From Chaetoderma sp. LZ-2023a (taxonomy: Eukaryota > Mollusca > Caudofoveata > Chaetodermatida > Chaetodermatidae): a stretch of 64,000 bases of DNA. The stretch spans positions 125,946,883-126,010,882 of the forward strand of contig CM067360.1 in assembly GCA_034401795.1 (NCBI GenBank), written 5' to 3'. Below are positions 1-10,903 of this stretch, one piece after another (within the stretch, counting starts at the first letter, position 1; every line of letters begins with the position of its first letter). Made by a program: the position numbers and the translations under genes. The notes below the pieces were generated by a model. It saw nothing but the letters and a program-made list of their open reading frames with translations. It made no database searches and was not told the DNA's origin.

Positions 1-507
1 GAGTCAAGACTCGGTCATAGTGATTCAATCTGATGCATGTAATGTGATGTAATCATGTGAGCATTATTTTGTGTAATCATACATGTACGTAATGACACTG
101 ACATTGAGAGTGCCTACTTCACATTATTGTATTGACTCCTGAAAACAGGTACATGTTGCTCAATTTCATAAAATAATCTAAACTTTCAGTTATTAGAAAA
201 CCAAAATAAACAACATTTACAATGGTTTTATAAGCATGGCAACTGCATATATGTATTTTTGTTTAAAAATCTAATATAGTTATTGATCAACATAGTTTGA
301 AATAGGTAATTATGGATTACCTGTATGTCTTCCATTGTCTTGTGGCCAATTTCAGATACTAGAATAAGTTTAGGGAAAACATGAATAAATGTGTTGAACA
401 AAAACAAGGAATGGATTGTAGATAGTGGTTCAGGATACATGGTTGAAGCCCTGGTTGCTGTGACATGTTCTAGTCTGTGTAATTGAGACATGCTGTATAT
501 TTTTCAG
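1..507 (+). other. intron sequence upstream of the arrestin exon
   Basis: No coding homology is seen on either strand. The stretch ends in a pyrimidine-rich tract and the acceptor AG at 506-507 that opens the arrestin exon, so it is read as the 3' end of an upstream intron of the same gene. Confidence 0.45.
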
Positions 508-721
508 GTGGCGCTTCATATTCCTGGCGCATATAATCTGACAATGCGCTTGCCAATAGTCATTGGAACCGTGCCCTATCGGAGAGCACGACAGTATTGT
601 TACACAGAGTCTCGCTTCTATCGTGAAACTCAAGCACATACTTGCATAGATATGGATTTATTAACACTACCAGTTCCTCCTCCTTACCGTGAAATCCCGA
701 CACCGCCTCCACCATTTGATG
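508..721 (+). CDS. arrestin domain-containing protein, penultimate exon
   Basis: The exon is open in the frame starting gtg at 508. It encodes the end of an arrestin C-terminal domain: a V-x-IPGA stretch followed by LPIVIGTVP, the last beta-strand motif typical of ARRDC/alpha-arrestin proteins. A proline-rich tail with the PPxY motif PPPY and a second PPPPF cluster comes next. Alpha-arrestins are cytosolic adaptors that use PPxY motifs to recruit Nedd4-type HECT E3 ligases to membrane cargo. The 3' acceptor of the preceding intron is TTTTCAG|G (506-507) and the donor is G|GTAAT (722). The exon is 214 nt long, so it leaves one base (g at 721) of a split codon, completed by the first two bases of the exon at 12963 (g+at = Asp). 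The upstream exons, with the N-terminal arrestin domain, lie outside the window. Which ARRDC paralogue this is cannot be decided here. Confidence 0.87.
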
Positions 722-924
722 GTAATATGCGTGCACACAAACATGCATGCATGGACACACACAATTTAATTTTCTGGGCACTACACTATCCATGGAAATG
801 GTCTAATGAGCGTCTACTGAGATGTGAAATCCAATATTACTGAACACCTGTCAAGATCAATCATGGTCTGAAATCCATTATGTACACCAGGCAGACATAG
901 TCATGACAGTGGACCTAATTTTCA

Positions 925-1057
925 ATCAATAGATGGATCCATTTCTAGGTATGCCCCTTCCATTTCTAGCTAATCTCCACCCACTTTGTATGTGTATTTG
1001 AATCGAGTTATACATTTTGAATTATCAATTATCAGAATCCCAATTTCAAGGTAATTA
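925..1057 (+). repeat. composite MITE family 2, left part (split by Tc1)
   Basis: It contains the family motifs ATGGATCCATTTCTAG and CTAATCTCCACCCAC, shared with copies near 12561, 35290, 51105 and 53870. The copy is interrupted at 1058 by the Tc1 element and resumes at 2719. Confidence 0.65.
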
Positions 1058-1085
1058 TACACCTGTGCAAAAGTTAAGCACCAGC
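1058..1085 (+). repeat. Tc1 left terminal inverted repeat
   Basis: 28 bp, complementary to 2691-2718 with two mismatches, directly after the TA target. Confidence 0.9.
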
Positions 1086-1368
1086 AAAAACAATAGAACG
1101 TAGAAACATGATGGTACAACTAGGCCGCCATACTTTTTGTCCCCGCGTTAGCTGACATAATTCCAAGTACGAAATGCACATGCATGCATGACATCACGCC
1201 GCTTGATGTCCGTGCGTGGCGGGAAACAGCATACGTGTTCAGTTATGTAAAAGTCCAGTTTGAGGTGTAGAACATTACATACAGATTTAGGCGACAAGAT
1301 TAGGAATTTTGTGTTCATGACCGTGGTTTATTTGTACAGAGAGAATTAGCTCTTGATTGTGAACCGCT

Positions 1369-2394
1369 ATGGCAAGACGAAGGTTAAGTGATCGTGTGTA
1401 ATGGCAAATCATAGGCATGCATACCACTGGTATGTCATGCAGAGAGATTGGCAGACAGCTGAACATTAACCATACTGTAATCAGTCGTTTGATTGCAAAA
1501 CATGGGCAAACTAACGAGGTGAAGGACAGGCCTAGATCTGGAAGACCGAAGAAGACTACTGCCCGTGATGATCGAGCCCTAGTACGCCTTGTTAGGAGAT
1601 CTCCATTCACCAACAGCAGAGTGCTCAGCCAGCAATGGGAAACACGCAATAGAGTGTCAATGTCTACCGTCAAAAGGAGACTGTATGCTGCTGGCATGAA
1701 AGCTAGGAGACCTGTCTGACGTCCTCTCCTCACTGCACACCACAAAGAGGAGCGTCTGAGGTGGTGCAACGAAAGAAGTCACTGGAACATGAGATCCTGG
1801 AGACGGGTACACTGGTCCGATGAAAGTCGGTTCCTGCTTCATGCCACGGAAGGTCGAACTCGTGTATGGAGGTCCAGACGCACGGCGTACGACCAACGTA
1901 ACATCATGGAAGAAGTTCCATTTGGTGGAGGTTCCGTTATGATATGGGGGTGCATCTCATTTGATTGTAAGCTGGATCTGTTGACTGTACCTGGAACACT
2001 AAATGGACAAAGATATCAAGATTCCATACTGGATAGAGTTGTGGTCCCTCATTTTGTAAATCATGCACCTGGAACCCACCCTATATTCATGGATGACAAC
2101 GCCCGACCACATCGTGCTAGAGCTGTGCATGAATACCTCCGCCAGAATGCCATCGAAACCCTACCATGGCCAGCAAGGAGCCCTGACATGAACCCTATTG
2201 AGCATATCTGGGACATTCTGGGAAACATGGTGAGAAGGAGGGATCCTCCTGTGCAGAACCTACAGGAATTAACAGACGCACTCCATCTTGAATGGCAACG
2301 AATACCACAATGGCGTATCAGTCGGTTGGTGACCAGCATGAGACGTCGTGTCCAGGCCGTCATCCAGGCACAAGGTGGATATACCCGGTATTAA
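1369..2394 (+). pseudogene. Tc1-type transposase with two nonsense codons
   Basis: One uninterrupted frame runs from ATG 1369 to TAA 2392, 341 codons before the stop, the usual Tc1 transposase length. It is broken only by TAA at 1399-1401 and TGA at 1717-1719, with no frameshift. The N-terminal half has a paired-like helix-turn-helix (MSCREIGRQL then HTVISRLIAKHG) and the RPRSGRPKKTT linker. The C-terminal half has a DDE domain: the first Asp in HWSDESRF, the second in the DDNARPH motif, and Glu in SPDMNPIE. There are 34 residues between the last two (DD34E), diagnostic of the Tc1 family. Both stops are explained by C-to-T changes (CAA to TAA, CGA to TGA). The protein would cut and paste the surrounding element at TA sites. 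Confidence 0.93.
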
Positions 2395-2690
2395 TAATGA
2401 CAGTCTCAAACTCGTGCACAGATGTTAAACTTCGTTTTCAGACACCATTAATGACAATCTAGCCACGTGTGTCAACTGTAGGGCAATAGTTGTCAGTTGT
2501 GTCAACGTAACCATATTCAGGCCTCGTTTTCAAGTTCAAACAAAAACATACAGTGTTTCCCCACCATCATAATCAGCATTCCTCTAGTTGCATTATTACC
2601 TCTTGCACTAAGATGGATGGGTACATAAATGTTTATGCTATTGCTTTCTTCATAGCACATGAATATACCCTCGCATGTGCGTAAAAATAG

Positions 2691-2718
2691 GGTGGTGCTT
2701 AGCTTTTGCACAGGTGTA
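2691..2718 (+). repeat. Tc1 right terminal inverted repeat
   Basis: Reverse complement of 1058-1085 with two mismatches, followed by the TA duplication at 2719-2720. Confidence 0.9.
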
Positions 2719-2960
2719 TATATTGGTGAGCTGTTGAATAATTTGAAAGTAATTTGACGGGGGTTCTTGCAACCTATGGCAACAACAGCTCCCAGTCAAA
2801 TTAGTATCAAAATTCTCATCATAATGTTTATTAAATTGTAAATTCACCAAAGAAATACAATTCATACACTTTTGTGAGAGATTTATTTTGGTGACAGAGC
2901 TACATGGTTTTGATTGTGACATCAGATAACACGCAGACAACAAAGATTTTAACTAGAACA
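2719..2960 (+). repeat. composite MITE family 2, right part with palindromic core
   Basis: It begins with the core palindrome (TGTTGAATAATTTGAAA ... CAAATTAGTATCAAAA, 2731-2812). The downstream motif ATGTTTATTAAAT also follows the core in the copies at 12720, 35485 and 54095. It continues the copy cut at 1057. Confidence 0.65.
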
Positions 2961-4652
2961 CATTTACTGAAGTAACTGGAAATCTGCGATGACTAGGCAT
3001 TAAGGAGTATTATAAGCCCCTCTTCTCACATGATCGTTGAACATGTCTGATGCTGATCTGATAAAAACTCTAAGTGTTGTCGCAGTTCAAAGATCCATAT
3101 TTGAAATTGCCATAGTTTTACACAGGGTATGGAAAAACTGATTTCTTGAAAACCGATAATCTTGACTCTAAAGTATAAAATAATATGTCCTGATTTGCTA
3201 TAGTGAAATTTTTACGAAAATCAAGGAAAAGGCCATTAAATGTCGAATAAAGGAGACATTAATGAATTAAAGGTAAAGGGAGGAAATTCATGCAAAAAAC
3301 TGACCAATTTTTGTTTTTGGCATGAATTACCTCTCTTTACCTGTTGAAATTGATAGTCCATTCAATATTGGAAATGTAAGGGAGTACATTTCATATGGGA
3401 CATTTTGGGCACGGATAAGCGTATTCCTCGGAAATTATTGACTGGATCCAAAAGAAAAATAAAAGCATCCCAGGCCCTAAGGTTTACTGAAAGTGTCTCA
3501 AGTTTGGAGGCTAGAAATCGCAAATAGTATTCAAAGGACTAGGAAATATGTAGGTGTCAGATGCGGGTTAACAGATGCTAGAAGTCTGTTACGTTTCTCC
3601 ATGATCTGCAAGAAACTCTAGGACAAGATTTTGGCCGAATAGCACTCCCTTACATTTCCAATTTGACTTTTTGAATAAGAAAACCTGGAATTCTCGGGAA
3701 CCATACATCAGATCCTGTTTCTGTAGATCTATACATACCTGGTGCGTACAAGAAATGTACAAAGTTTAGATATGATATTTCCAAAACTGGGTCATTTATC
3801 ATCAAATCAATTTCCAAAACATTCTCTATTGACATATTTGTCTACGATACAAAAATCTCAATATCTCATGAACTGTTTGGGATATCGAAGTTCTGTAAAT
3901 GGTGTCTGAGAGGCAATTCCGCCCTGGATCAGGCGATCTAAATGCTGAAACAACCCGACCATAATTCGGTCATCTATCAGCAAATCATGGAAATATTGGT
4001 TAGTGTGCAGATTTGCAATAATAGAAATGTTAATATGTTCACTAATGATTTTATTTTAGTAAGCAATAGTAGCCTCTGGTATCTAGGGATGTCAAAAATG
4101 TCAACCCTCTGACAGGGACAGAAGTAAGAATTCTCATGATGTCAAATAATCGTTTTTATGCAGCATTTTCTCAAAAACTAACCACTGAACCGAAAAGATT
4201 TTTTGGGTCAACTTGCGGATCAACAGATCCTAGAAATATGTTAGGTTTCAAGATGATCCAGAAAAAATCCTAGGAGCAGTCACTGACCGAATATTGCTCC
4301 CATACATTCCCTATGTGACATGTTGGGAACGGAAATGCAGCTTTCTGAAAGGTTAACATGTTCGCCAATGATTCTATTTTATTAATCAATAGTAGTATAA
4401 TGTATACATGTATATGGCAAATATCAAGCATCTGACAAACCTAGAAATATGAATTATCTTGATTCCAAAAAATTGGGCTTATGCCAGATTTTCTCAAAAA
4501 TGGGTAACCTGACCCAAAAATATTTTGGGTCAACATGTGAGTCAAGACATGCTAGAAGCTTTTCCAGTTTCAAGATAATAGAGGCAAAACTGTAGGAGCA
4601 GTCAGTAAAAAAAATCGACCAATCAAAATTCTGTATACAATTTCGGAATGGA
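2961..4652 (+). repeat. pearl-like family F core units, degenerate
   Basis: No gene is seen. The stretch is a run of diverged units of roughly 110-130 bp with recurring phrases: GGGTCAACACATGCTAGAAG, a CTAGGAGCAGTC-type phrase, and CATTCCCTATGTGACAT followed by an ACGGAAATGCAG-type phrase (for example 3370-3415, 4200-4345, 4470-4610). The same phrases recur at 11590-11950, where the element has a recognisable 3' end. Confidence 0.6.
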
Positions 4653-4950
4653 GGAAATTTCAATTTCCCTTTCTCCGAGACCTAACAATACTCACCATTC
4701 TATTACTTCTGATACAAGCTTTCTTGGATAGCTGGCCCTAGGACTATAGACTTAGTAAGCTTTACAGGCTCCTGCAACCGGGTACACGGCTCCCAACTGC
4801 CGAGTACCCATTTGCCATGAAGCTCATATTGTTTGCATAGCCACCAAACAAGAGATACCCATGGCGTGCCTCCATTGGGGCTAGGAGTCAGGGTCCATAA
4901 TAGAATGGTGAGTATTGTTAGATCTCGGAGAAAGGGAAATTGAAATTTCC
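4653..4950. mobile_element. foldback/MITE with 53 bp inverted repeats
   Basis: 4653-4705 and 4898-4950 are inverted repeats of 53 bp with about one mismatch; the outer ends read GGAAATTTCAATTTCCC. The roughly 190 bp between them recurs in the opposite orientation at 10740-10900. No coding capacity. The outermost arm bases also form a self-complementary GGAAATTTC/GAAATTTCC pair. Confidence 0.8.
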
Positions 4951-5592
4951 TTCTTCATTCTCCTTCGATCAATACTCGCCATTCTATTACTTCTGATATA
5001 CACCAGATTTAGACAGTAACCTGGTGGGAGGGGGCAAGCCATCAATTGCTACTTTTGCTCCATGGAGAAAGAGCTTAGACTTAAACTTGACAAATGGAGA
5101 CCTAAAAGGACCATCAAGTTAAAGGGACCGAATCACATTTGCATCACTGCCCCCCCCCCCTCCTTTTTTTTCTCCTAAGAAAAGGGAGAGAACTCACGAA
5201 CATGCATCTCGCCTGAAACACAAATATGCTAAGAGGGTTAACTGCTCTTTGCATATATCAGCCTGGGAATGAGCATGAATATATAAGATGAATGAACATG
5301 ATATATAAACATAATACAAAAAACTCTCAATCTTGAATTACCTCATGATATTTGGATTCCAGACGTGGAGCATCCAACCAATCACTTGTCCGGCCATCAG
5401 TGACACAATCTGGTTGACATCCTCTTGCTTGACCATGTCTGCTTCTTAATTCTTTCTTACAAATGCCAAAAAAAGGGAGAAGAGCAGTGTGGTCATTTAA
5501 CTATCGTTTCAAAACAGCTAAAGTGATTGGATTGGCGGAGTCTGACACATCCCTCATATAGTAATCCATGAAAGAGGACTCACAGTGCCATT
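4951..5592. other. non-coding, partial repeat end and C/T run
   Basis: 4955-5000 repeats the arm motif ATACTCGCCATTCTATTAC of the neighbouring foldback element. A C-run followed by a T-rich run lies near 5149-5172. The remainder shows no recognisable gene or repeat. Confidence 0.5.
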
Positions 5593-5937
5593 GTGCAACA
5601 GCCATGGCGTCCCTTGGCCTGGGAGATTATGTTCAGAATCTCGGGTACCTGCACTGGATTGTATGTAGGAGAAACTCTATGCACCTTCAAAATCAGAATC
5701 CAAGAACATCTGAGATTGATATCAAACCTCCACAGGAATGAACGATACGACACACCTGTATCCAGACATTTCAATAAACATGGGCATTCTAGAACTGACA
5801 TGCAGTTTAGAATTATCCAGGTACTCTCATCAGACCCAGACAATGAAAACTCCACACCATGGAGAAAACGGAAGGAATGTCATTGGATACACCAGCTCCA
5901 CACAATGGAGCCTATGGGCATAAACCTAGCCGGATAA
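5593..5937 (+). pseudogene. Penelope-like element GIY-YIG endonuclease fragment
   Basis: The frame is open for 114 codons. It carries TGLYVGET, equivalent to the GIY-YIG core (x-Y-V-G-x-T), then the Arg and EH of KIRIQEHL, PVSRHFNKHGHS, and a closing RKRKECHWIHQL followed by PMGIN. This order matches the C-terminal GIY-YIG endonuclease of Penelope-like retroelements, which nicks target DNA. The reverse transcriptase that should precede it is missing, so this is a 3' remnant. The first 15-20 residues are probably not native and the ATG is arbitrary. Confidence 0.75.
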
Positions 5938-6696
5938 GGGACGCTTCTCCCCTGGACCAACACGCCCACCACGGACGTACACGGCCAGTATGTCGTTATT
6001 AAACTTTAATTCCTGAAGTGTCCCCAAGAATCCATCTTTTCAGTTAGATAATATGTATCTACACAATTTTTGGCGACGTCATCACCATCGCCATAGATGT
6101 CACACACTGACGTCATACCCATTGTCATCACCGCGCATCTTTTTAAGATGCTTCTAAATATGGCACTTGTACGTGGATTTCAGCACAAAGCTTTCTCCCC
6201 ATCTTTAGATTTAAATAAAATTTAATTTAATTGCACCATATAAAAGAACAACAAAGACGCATACTCACCAAGTTGTCGTGCTTCTCTATTTTATTCCTCC
6301 TTTATTTATCTTTATAAAAACAAATTTTCAAAACATAAGTAAATTTTTCATAACTTCAAATATCAGTTTTGATTTTGATTTTGTGTAACCGTGATCTATA
6401 TTTCCCCATCGAAATCTCCAAAACATGTAGGACAGCCAGGGCTTTCCGATACACTCCTTGTCTCTCAATCCGAAACACCCACACTACAGTCGCCATATCA
6501 GAAAAAAGTGGAGACCAAAAATGCCCACTTCCAGTTGACAAAACTTCGCCTCTGATGAATTCCACTCAAAGTCTGAATCAAAAACAGTGATGACTACATA
6601 TGATCATTACCCACACAAATAGCCAGGAAACTCCTCCAAAGGATCACTCTCTCTACAAACTTGACCTACAGAAACCCTTAGAAATTTGTCACCAAA
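5938..6696. other. non-coding, probable 3' tail of the Penelope remnant then unassigned
   Basis: The stop of the GIY-YIG frame is followed by AT-rich sequence with TTAAATAAAATTTAATTTAA near 6205-6235, compatible with a retroelement tail. From 6240 to 6696 no gene is supported. Short open frames on both strands here have no recognisable motifs. Confidence 0.4.
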
Positions 6697-7030
6697 ATGA
6701 CTTACAACCGGTAAAAAACTTAAACCACCAAAAAGTTTTCAAAAAAACACCAAAAACGGACACAACCGGAAAAACTTCCACAACCGGTAAAAATGACCAC
6801 AACCGCCAAAAATGGCCCGACCGCCAAAAAATGGCAGAACCGCCAAAACCCACAACCGGTAAAAAATACACAACCGCCAAATTACGGACACAACCGCCAA
6901 AAAGGTCCAACCGGTAAAAAAAGTCACAACCGGTAAACTCGACCCCAACCGGCAAAATATAGGTCAACCGGTAAAAATTGTTGGACCACACCGCCAAACC
7001 TCCAAAAATTTCAAATAGCAGAACCGGCAA
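6697..7030 (+). repeat. degenerate ACCGGTAAAAA / ACCGCCAAAAA minisatellite
   Basis: Roughly 20 short units (10-20 bp) alternate AACCGGTAAAA with AACCGCCAAAA, separated by variable spacers, strongly strand-asymmetric (A/C on +). They keep one frame open on each strand for about 100 codons, a composition effect. The repeat ends where the DIRS remnant begins. Confidence 0.8.
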
Positions 7031-7377
7031 TCTGGTTTTTCTCTGTCCAGATATGGCCAAGTTCAACCCAATACACAGGCTCGCCAAGAAAGGGTATAAA
7101 AGGGACGAAAATTTCAGTCCAGGTCATTCAGACTTTTGGTCTCACATCGCGACCAAGCGTCAGGCTAAATACCTTCTAGTAGCTCATATTACTGACTACG
7201 TTGTTATTTACTGCACTGGATTTTCCACCAGCAGATCTAGAAGATCCGTGAACCACGACCTGCTGGGCCAAAATGGCGCTATTAGCAGGACCAGGCACGG
7301 TTCCTCTCTGATCTTCACCAATATCTTCGGCAGAAGAATGGTGGGTGGGTACGCGTAAGCGTACATCCCTCTCCAGC

Positions 7378-7581
7378 TTATCGCCAGAGCATCTGTATCG
7401 ACAGCATTTGGATCTGGAATCGGCGAGACATAAGTCTTTGAGCATTTTCCTTTGTGACGAACAAGTCCACGTTGGGTTTGCCCCAATGCTCGAAGATCCT
7501 GTGAAGAACTGGAGGGTTGAGAAACCATTCTGTTGGTAGACTCCTCTGTCTCCGAGACAAAGCATCTGCCAGAATGTTCAA
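7378..7581 (-). pseudogene. DIRS RNase H C-terminus and linker (distal half)
   Basis: The frame starts LNILADALSRR, directly continuing the RNase H broken by the hAT insertion, then WFLNPPVLHRIFEHWGKPNV and DLFVTKENAQ, a hallmark of DIRS RNase H tails. In another frame (to about 7208) it continues as SPIPDPNAVDTDALAISW and YAYPPTILLPKIL, a linker also present in copies B and C. At the rejoined junction the arginine expected before LNIL is a TGA. Confidence 0.78.
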
Positions 7582-7589
7582 TCACCCAG

Positions 7590-8999
7590 TAGAGCTGGGC
7601 GGTATTGATATTTACATGACGGTATCAGTACCATGAAAAGATACCACGGTATACCATCATCTGAGCTTGGGGCATGCCAAGAAATTAGAACAATTTTTCC
7701 CATTTTCTTTTCACTTCCATCGCCAATCAACGGTAAATATAGGTAAAATAAATAAATCGGCTTCCTGATTTAGAGAAGAAAAACATGGCTATTGCGACTG
7801 TTTAGTTTCATTATTTTATTAGGTCACTATTTTTATTGATGTAATATCATTCACGGGAATATCGGTCAAAGGGTGTGGTCGACTCGCTAACTATAACCCG
7901 CTGTTTGAGACATTGGGGCGCACTATTTTCAATCTGGATTGTTCTTGCTATTAATGTGTGCGATCAGCAAAAGGTAAATTTTATTTTGGCAGTCGAGCGC
8001 TTTGATAAACAGAGTCTAGACAAAATCTGTGAGTATTTAAACGGGGCGAGTGTTGTACTCTTTTATTTCTGTTGGAGTCGTATATTCTGTTACTCGTGAA
8101 AACAGGCCTACACACATACATATAACACGACATTGAATATAGCTGATTCCAAAGCTCCTGATAATTACCGAGTACCCGATGTGCAGACTCGTTACTCGCC
8201 ATGCTTCACGTGAACAATGCGTGTAAAAAGCTATTTCCGCGAACTTCCGACGTGTAGCCAGTTGAAAAATGAATTACAAAAACTAAAACACTATAATTTT
8301 TAGGTGTCGTTACTTAAACTGGATTTAATCCTTAAAGAAATTTCTTAAAACAAGCCAGAAAAATAAAAAATAATGACTTCAACGCTGCTCGTTCTTAATA
8401 AAATAGCAAATACTACGTTTTAGTAAATTTTCATTGATAAATTCAGCATAGTAATGTATTTTCCCACGGTCTAGTTCATGAACAACCAATCAGATACGTC
8501 TTTGCGAGATCGCTGTTGTGTTTGAATAGCACGCAGTTTGTATGTTATTTTGTTATTCTAGCGTGTTTGTTCGGTGACAAAATGCTTGGAGTAATAAATT
8601 ACAAATAATAGAAACGGGAATAGGGAATATATTATAGTGTAATTACTACCGGCGGACGGACAGAGAATGACTTTAGATGTTTTAAATAAAGCAATTTCTC
8701 CATGAGACTTTCAAGACGTACGTTTGACATACAATTCTGCCTGTCGTTATTTTGTAATTGACGTCTTGATGTTTGTTTTTACAACGACCCTTTCACCTCA
8801 ACTCCGCTAATAGGTAGGGATGCCTGCATTTTTGGCACTATTAGCACCTATTTACTCTTGGTCAAGGCAGATTCTATGAATAAATTTCTCAAATATTGCT
8901 CAAACATTATGGATGGTATTCACGGTATTTGGAAATGTCAACGGTCACGGTATCGGTTCACGGTATACCACGGTACTACCGTCAGACCGCCCAGCTCTA
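7590..8999. mobile_element. non-autonomous hAT-type transposon, 1.41 kb
   Basis: The ends are inverted: TAGAGCTGGGCGGTA at 7590 and its complement ending CCGCCCAGCTCTA at 8999. They are flanked by a perfect 8 bp duplication TCACCCAG (7582-7589 and 9000-9007), the hAT hallmark. GGTATACCACGGTA-type subterminal motifs occur at both ends (7610-7660 and 8915-8985). No transposase frame is seen. It interrupts the RNase H of a DIRS element. Confidence 0.93.
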
Positions 9000-9032
9000 T
9001 CACCCAGGAATGTGAGCTGCTTTCAAAACAAC

Positions 9033-9449
9033 CTAGTAATTCCTGCACCATTGAATAAAGTGGTGATTTATGTATGATACTACTGTCGAGTTGTCCGACC
9101 GTATCAATATCGCCTTGCCCCTGACTTTTGGAAGAAACCTTTCCAATGCCAGTTCCACTGCCATCATTTCCAACAGATTGATATGCAGCTGGCTCTCTTG
9201 GAGAGTCCATGTGCCCGAGACCTGGTGTTCTCCCAGGCAGGCCCCCCCACCCATCCCTCCAGCAATGCATCCATGTACACGGACAGCTGGGGGTGGGGTA
9301 GGTGCAGCGAAACTCCTACTAGGAGATTCTGATGCTTCTTCCACCATACAAGATGCGACATTAATGGCTCCAAAACTGGCACCAGCTTTGACAGGGGTTC
9401 TGTTCTCTGTTTCCATAGAGACATCAGATACAACTGGATAGGTCTTCAC
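9033..9449 (-). pseudogene. DIRS RNase H fragment
   Basis: The stretch QLHINLLEMMAVELALERFL followed by LIRSDNSTVVSYIN is the RNase H core of DIRS-type retroelements: Glu in LLEMMAVELA and Asp in SDNSTVV. The first 60 or so residues are out of register with the family. The domain continues past 9033 in another frame (LKAAHIPG near 9025) up to the hAT insertion at 9000. Confidence 0.78.
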
Positions 9450-9678
9450 ATCAGAGCAGCGTACAGGATTACCTGCTCCATGGAGACCATCATGCCCAGC
9501 ATCTGAAGAAACCGCCTCACCTGAATGTGCTTTCCCAATCGAAAACTCTGAGGATGGCTAACAGAGACACCACTCTGGGCTCTGACAGGTGAACCATGCC
9601 CTCCTCGAGATTGAATCGCATCCCTAAATAAGCGAACTGTTGAGTGGGTGACGACTCGGATTTCTCCTTGTTGACTAT

Positions 9679-10065
9679 CTAGCCTAGATCTGAAAGCAAC
9701 TTCAGAGTCAGAGCAGTATCCACCTCTAACTTGGCTGGCATGTCTGCCTTGATAAGCCAATTGTCTATGTAGGTGTGAAGCGTCACATTCTCTGTTCTGA
9801 GAAACGCTGTCACCTCAAGGACCACTCTGGTGAAAACCCGTGGAGCTGTCGACAGGTCAAATGGGAGGCCTACAAACTCCCACACTTGATTCTGAAATGC
9901 AAATCTCAGAAACCTGTGACAACTCCTGTTCATTGGAACCCCACCCCGCAACGTTACAGCAAAGATCGCATTGATTATAACGACAAGAACGAAGCGGGCA
10001 ATATACACCCATAAACTGATCCTCAAGGATGTATAAACGGAACCAGGAACCATATCGCATAGCAT
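9679..10065 (-). pseudogene. DIRS-type reverse transcriptase fragment
   Basis: Open for 128 codons. Motifs visible in order: FLRFAFQNQVWEF, then VGLPFDLSTAPRVFT, then the catalytic box LHTYIDNWLI. In DIRS RTs the box is normally Y-x-D-D. Here the second Asp is Asn, consistent with one G-to-A change, so this RT is predicted dead even where the frame is open. The thumb region follows in another frame down to about 9540. Its equivalent in remnant C keeps YIDDWL. Confidence 0.82.
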
Positions 10066-10080
10066 TCGGAGTATATTTAC

Positions 10081-10735
10081 TAATCAATATAGATTATACT
10101 CCTAATGAAGGCCAAAACGATATGTGAAGAAACAACAAAATGTAAACAAAATGCTGTAGAACACGGTAAAACCGCAGACCACACATCTACATGTTTGTAA
10201 ATCAAGAATTTTTGCAAACAGATCGTGATAATATGCAAAACTTGAAAATTCTTGAACTTGAAGGATTTCTGGTACCAATACAGTATGCAGCACCCAGAAT
10301 CAGATGTGTTAATTAATGAAACATTTTCTTCACATAAAAATGCGAGATAACTCGGGTGTGACATCACCCGCTCGGATCATACGGAGAATGAATTCAGCCG
10401 ATTTTCATGTTAAAACACCGTATAGCCAACACCTCATTTCATATGTGCCAATCGCTTGTTGGGGTTCAAGGAAGGCGACCAATCTGGCATATTTCGTTGT
10501 AAACACGTCCCAGATTCAGGGTCAGAAATTGGAACATGCGACACGGACGAAATTTTTTTAACTAAGGAATAACATGGAAATATACAACCTGGATATCATC
10601 GGCTCCTTCCATGGTAATCCAAATAATCCTTAGAGAGCGAACACAAAGCTATCACAATCACAGAAAAAGACTTAGAAAACTTTAAGAAAGCTAAGACTTC
10701 CAACTGCAAAAAAGCATGTAGCTCTTGTTGCTATG
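10081..10735. other. non-coding, unassigned
   Basis: No recognisable protein motif or repeat family. The short open frames here have no family features. Confidence 0.4.
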
Positions 10736-10903
10736 CAAACACGAATGAGCTTCATGGCAAACGGGTACTCGGCAGTTGGGAGCCGGGTACCCGGTTCCAG
10801 GAGCCGGTAAAGCTTACTAAGTCTATAGTCCTAGGGCCAGCTGCCCAAGATAGCTTGTATCAGAAGTAATAGAATGGTGATTATTGATCGAAGGAGAAAC
10901 CTA
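10736..10903 (-). repeat. partial copy of the 4653-4950 foldback element, inverted
   Basis: Read on the minus strand it matches 4690-4830: TTCTATTACTTCTGATACAAG, then GGCCCTAGGACTATAGAC, then AAGCTTTAC, then CCGAGTACCC near the arm. One arm and the middle are present; the other arm is missing. Confidence 0.7.

Larger units (their letters stand above)
1058..2718 (+). mobile_element. Tc1-like DNA transposon, 1.66 kb
   Basis: The ends are terminal inverted repeats (1058-1085 and 2691-2718; 26 of 28 bases match; TACACCTGTGCAAAAG outermost). They are flanked by TA at 1056-1057 and 2719-2720, the Tc1/mariner target. The element holds one transposase reading frame with two nonsense mutations, and both TIRs are intact. 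It sits inside a composite MITE, and a related uninterrupted sequence near 51155-51175 shows the empty site. Inactive as read, though possibly mobilisable in trans. Confidence 0.93.
7100..10080 (-). mobile_element. DIRS-like retroelement remnant A, split by a hAT insertion
   Basis: Read on the minus strand, the parts come in DIRS order: reverse transcriptase (10065-9679), thumb/connection (about 9690-9450), RNase H (9449-9010) and, beyond the hAT element at 7590-8999, the RNase H tail and linker (7581-7176). Gag, the tyrosine recombinase and the terminal repeats are absent. Several stops and frameshifts are present. Confidence 0.82.

Noticed and set aside
5149..5172. C-run plus T-run as a G-quadruplex or origin signal
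   Set aside because: A plain homopolymer pair without repeated G-tracts. Nothing supports function.
6600..7087. Opposing 100-130 codon frames rich in TTGK or FYRLPVV-like residues
   Set aside because: They arise from the A/C-rich ACCGGTAAAAA repeat that lacks stop codons, not from a protein family.
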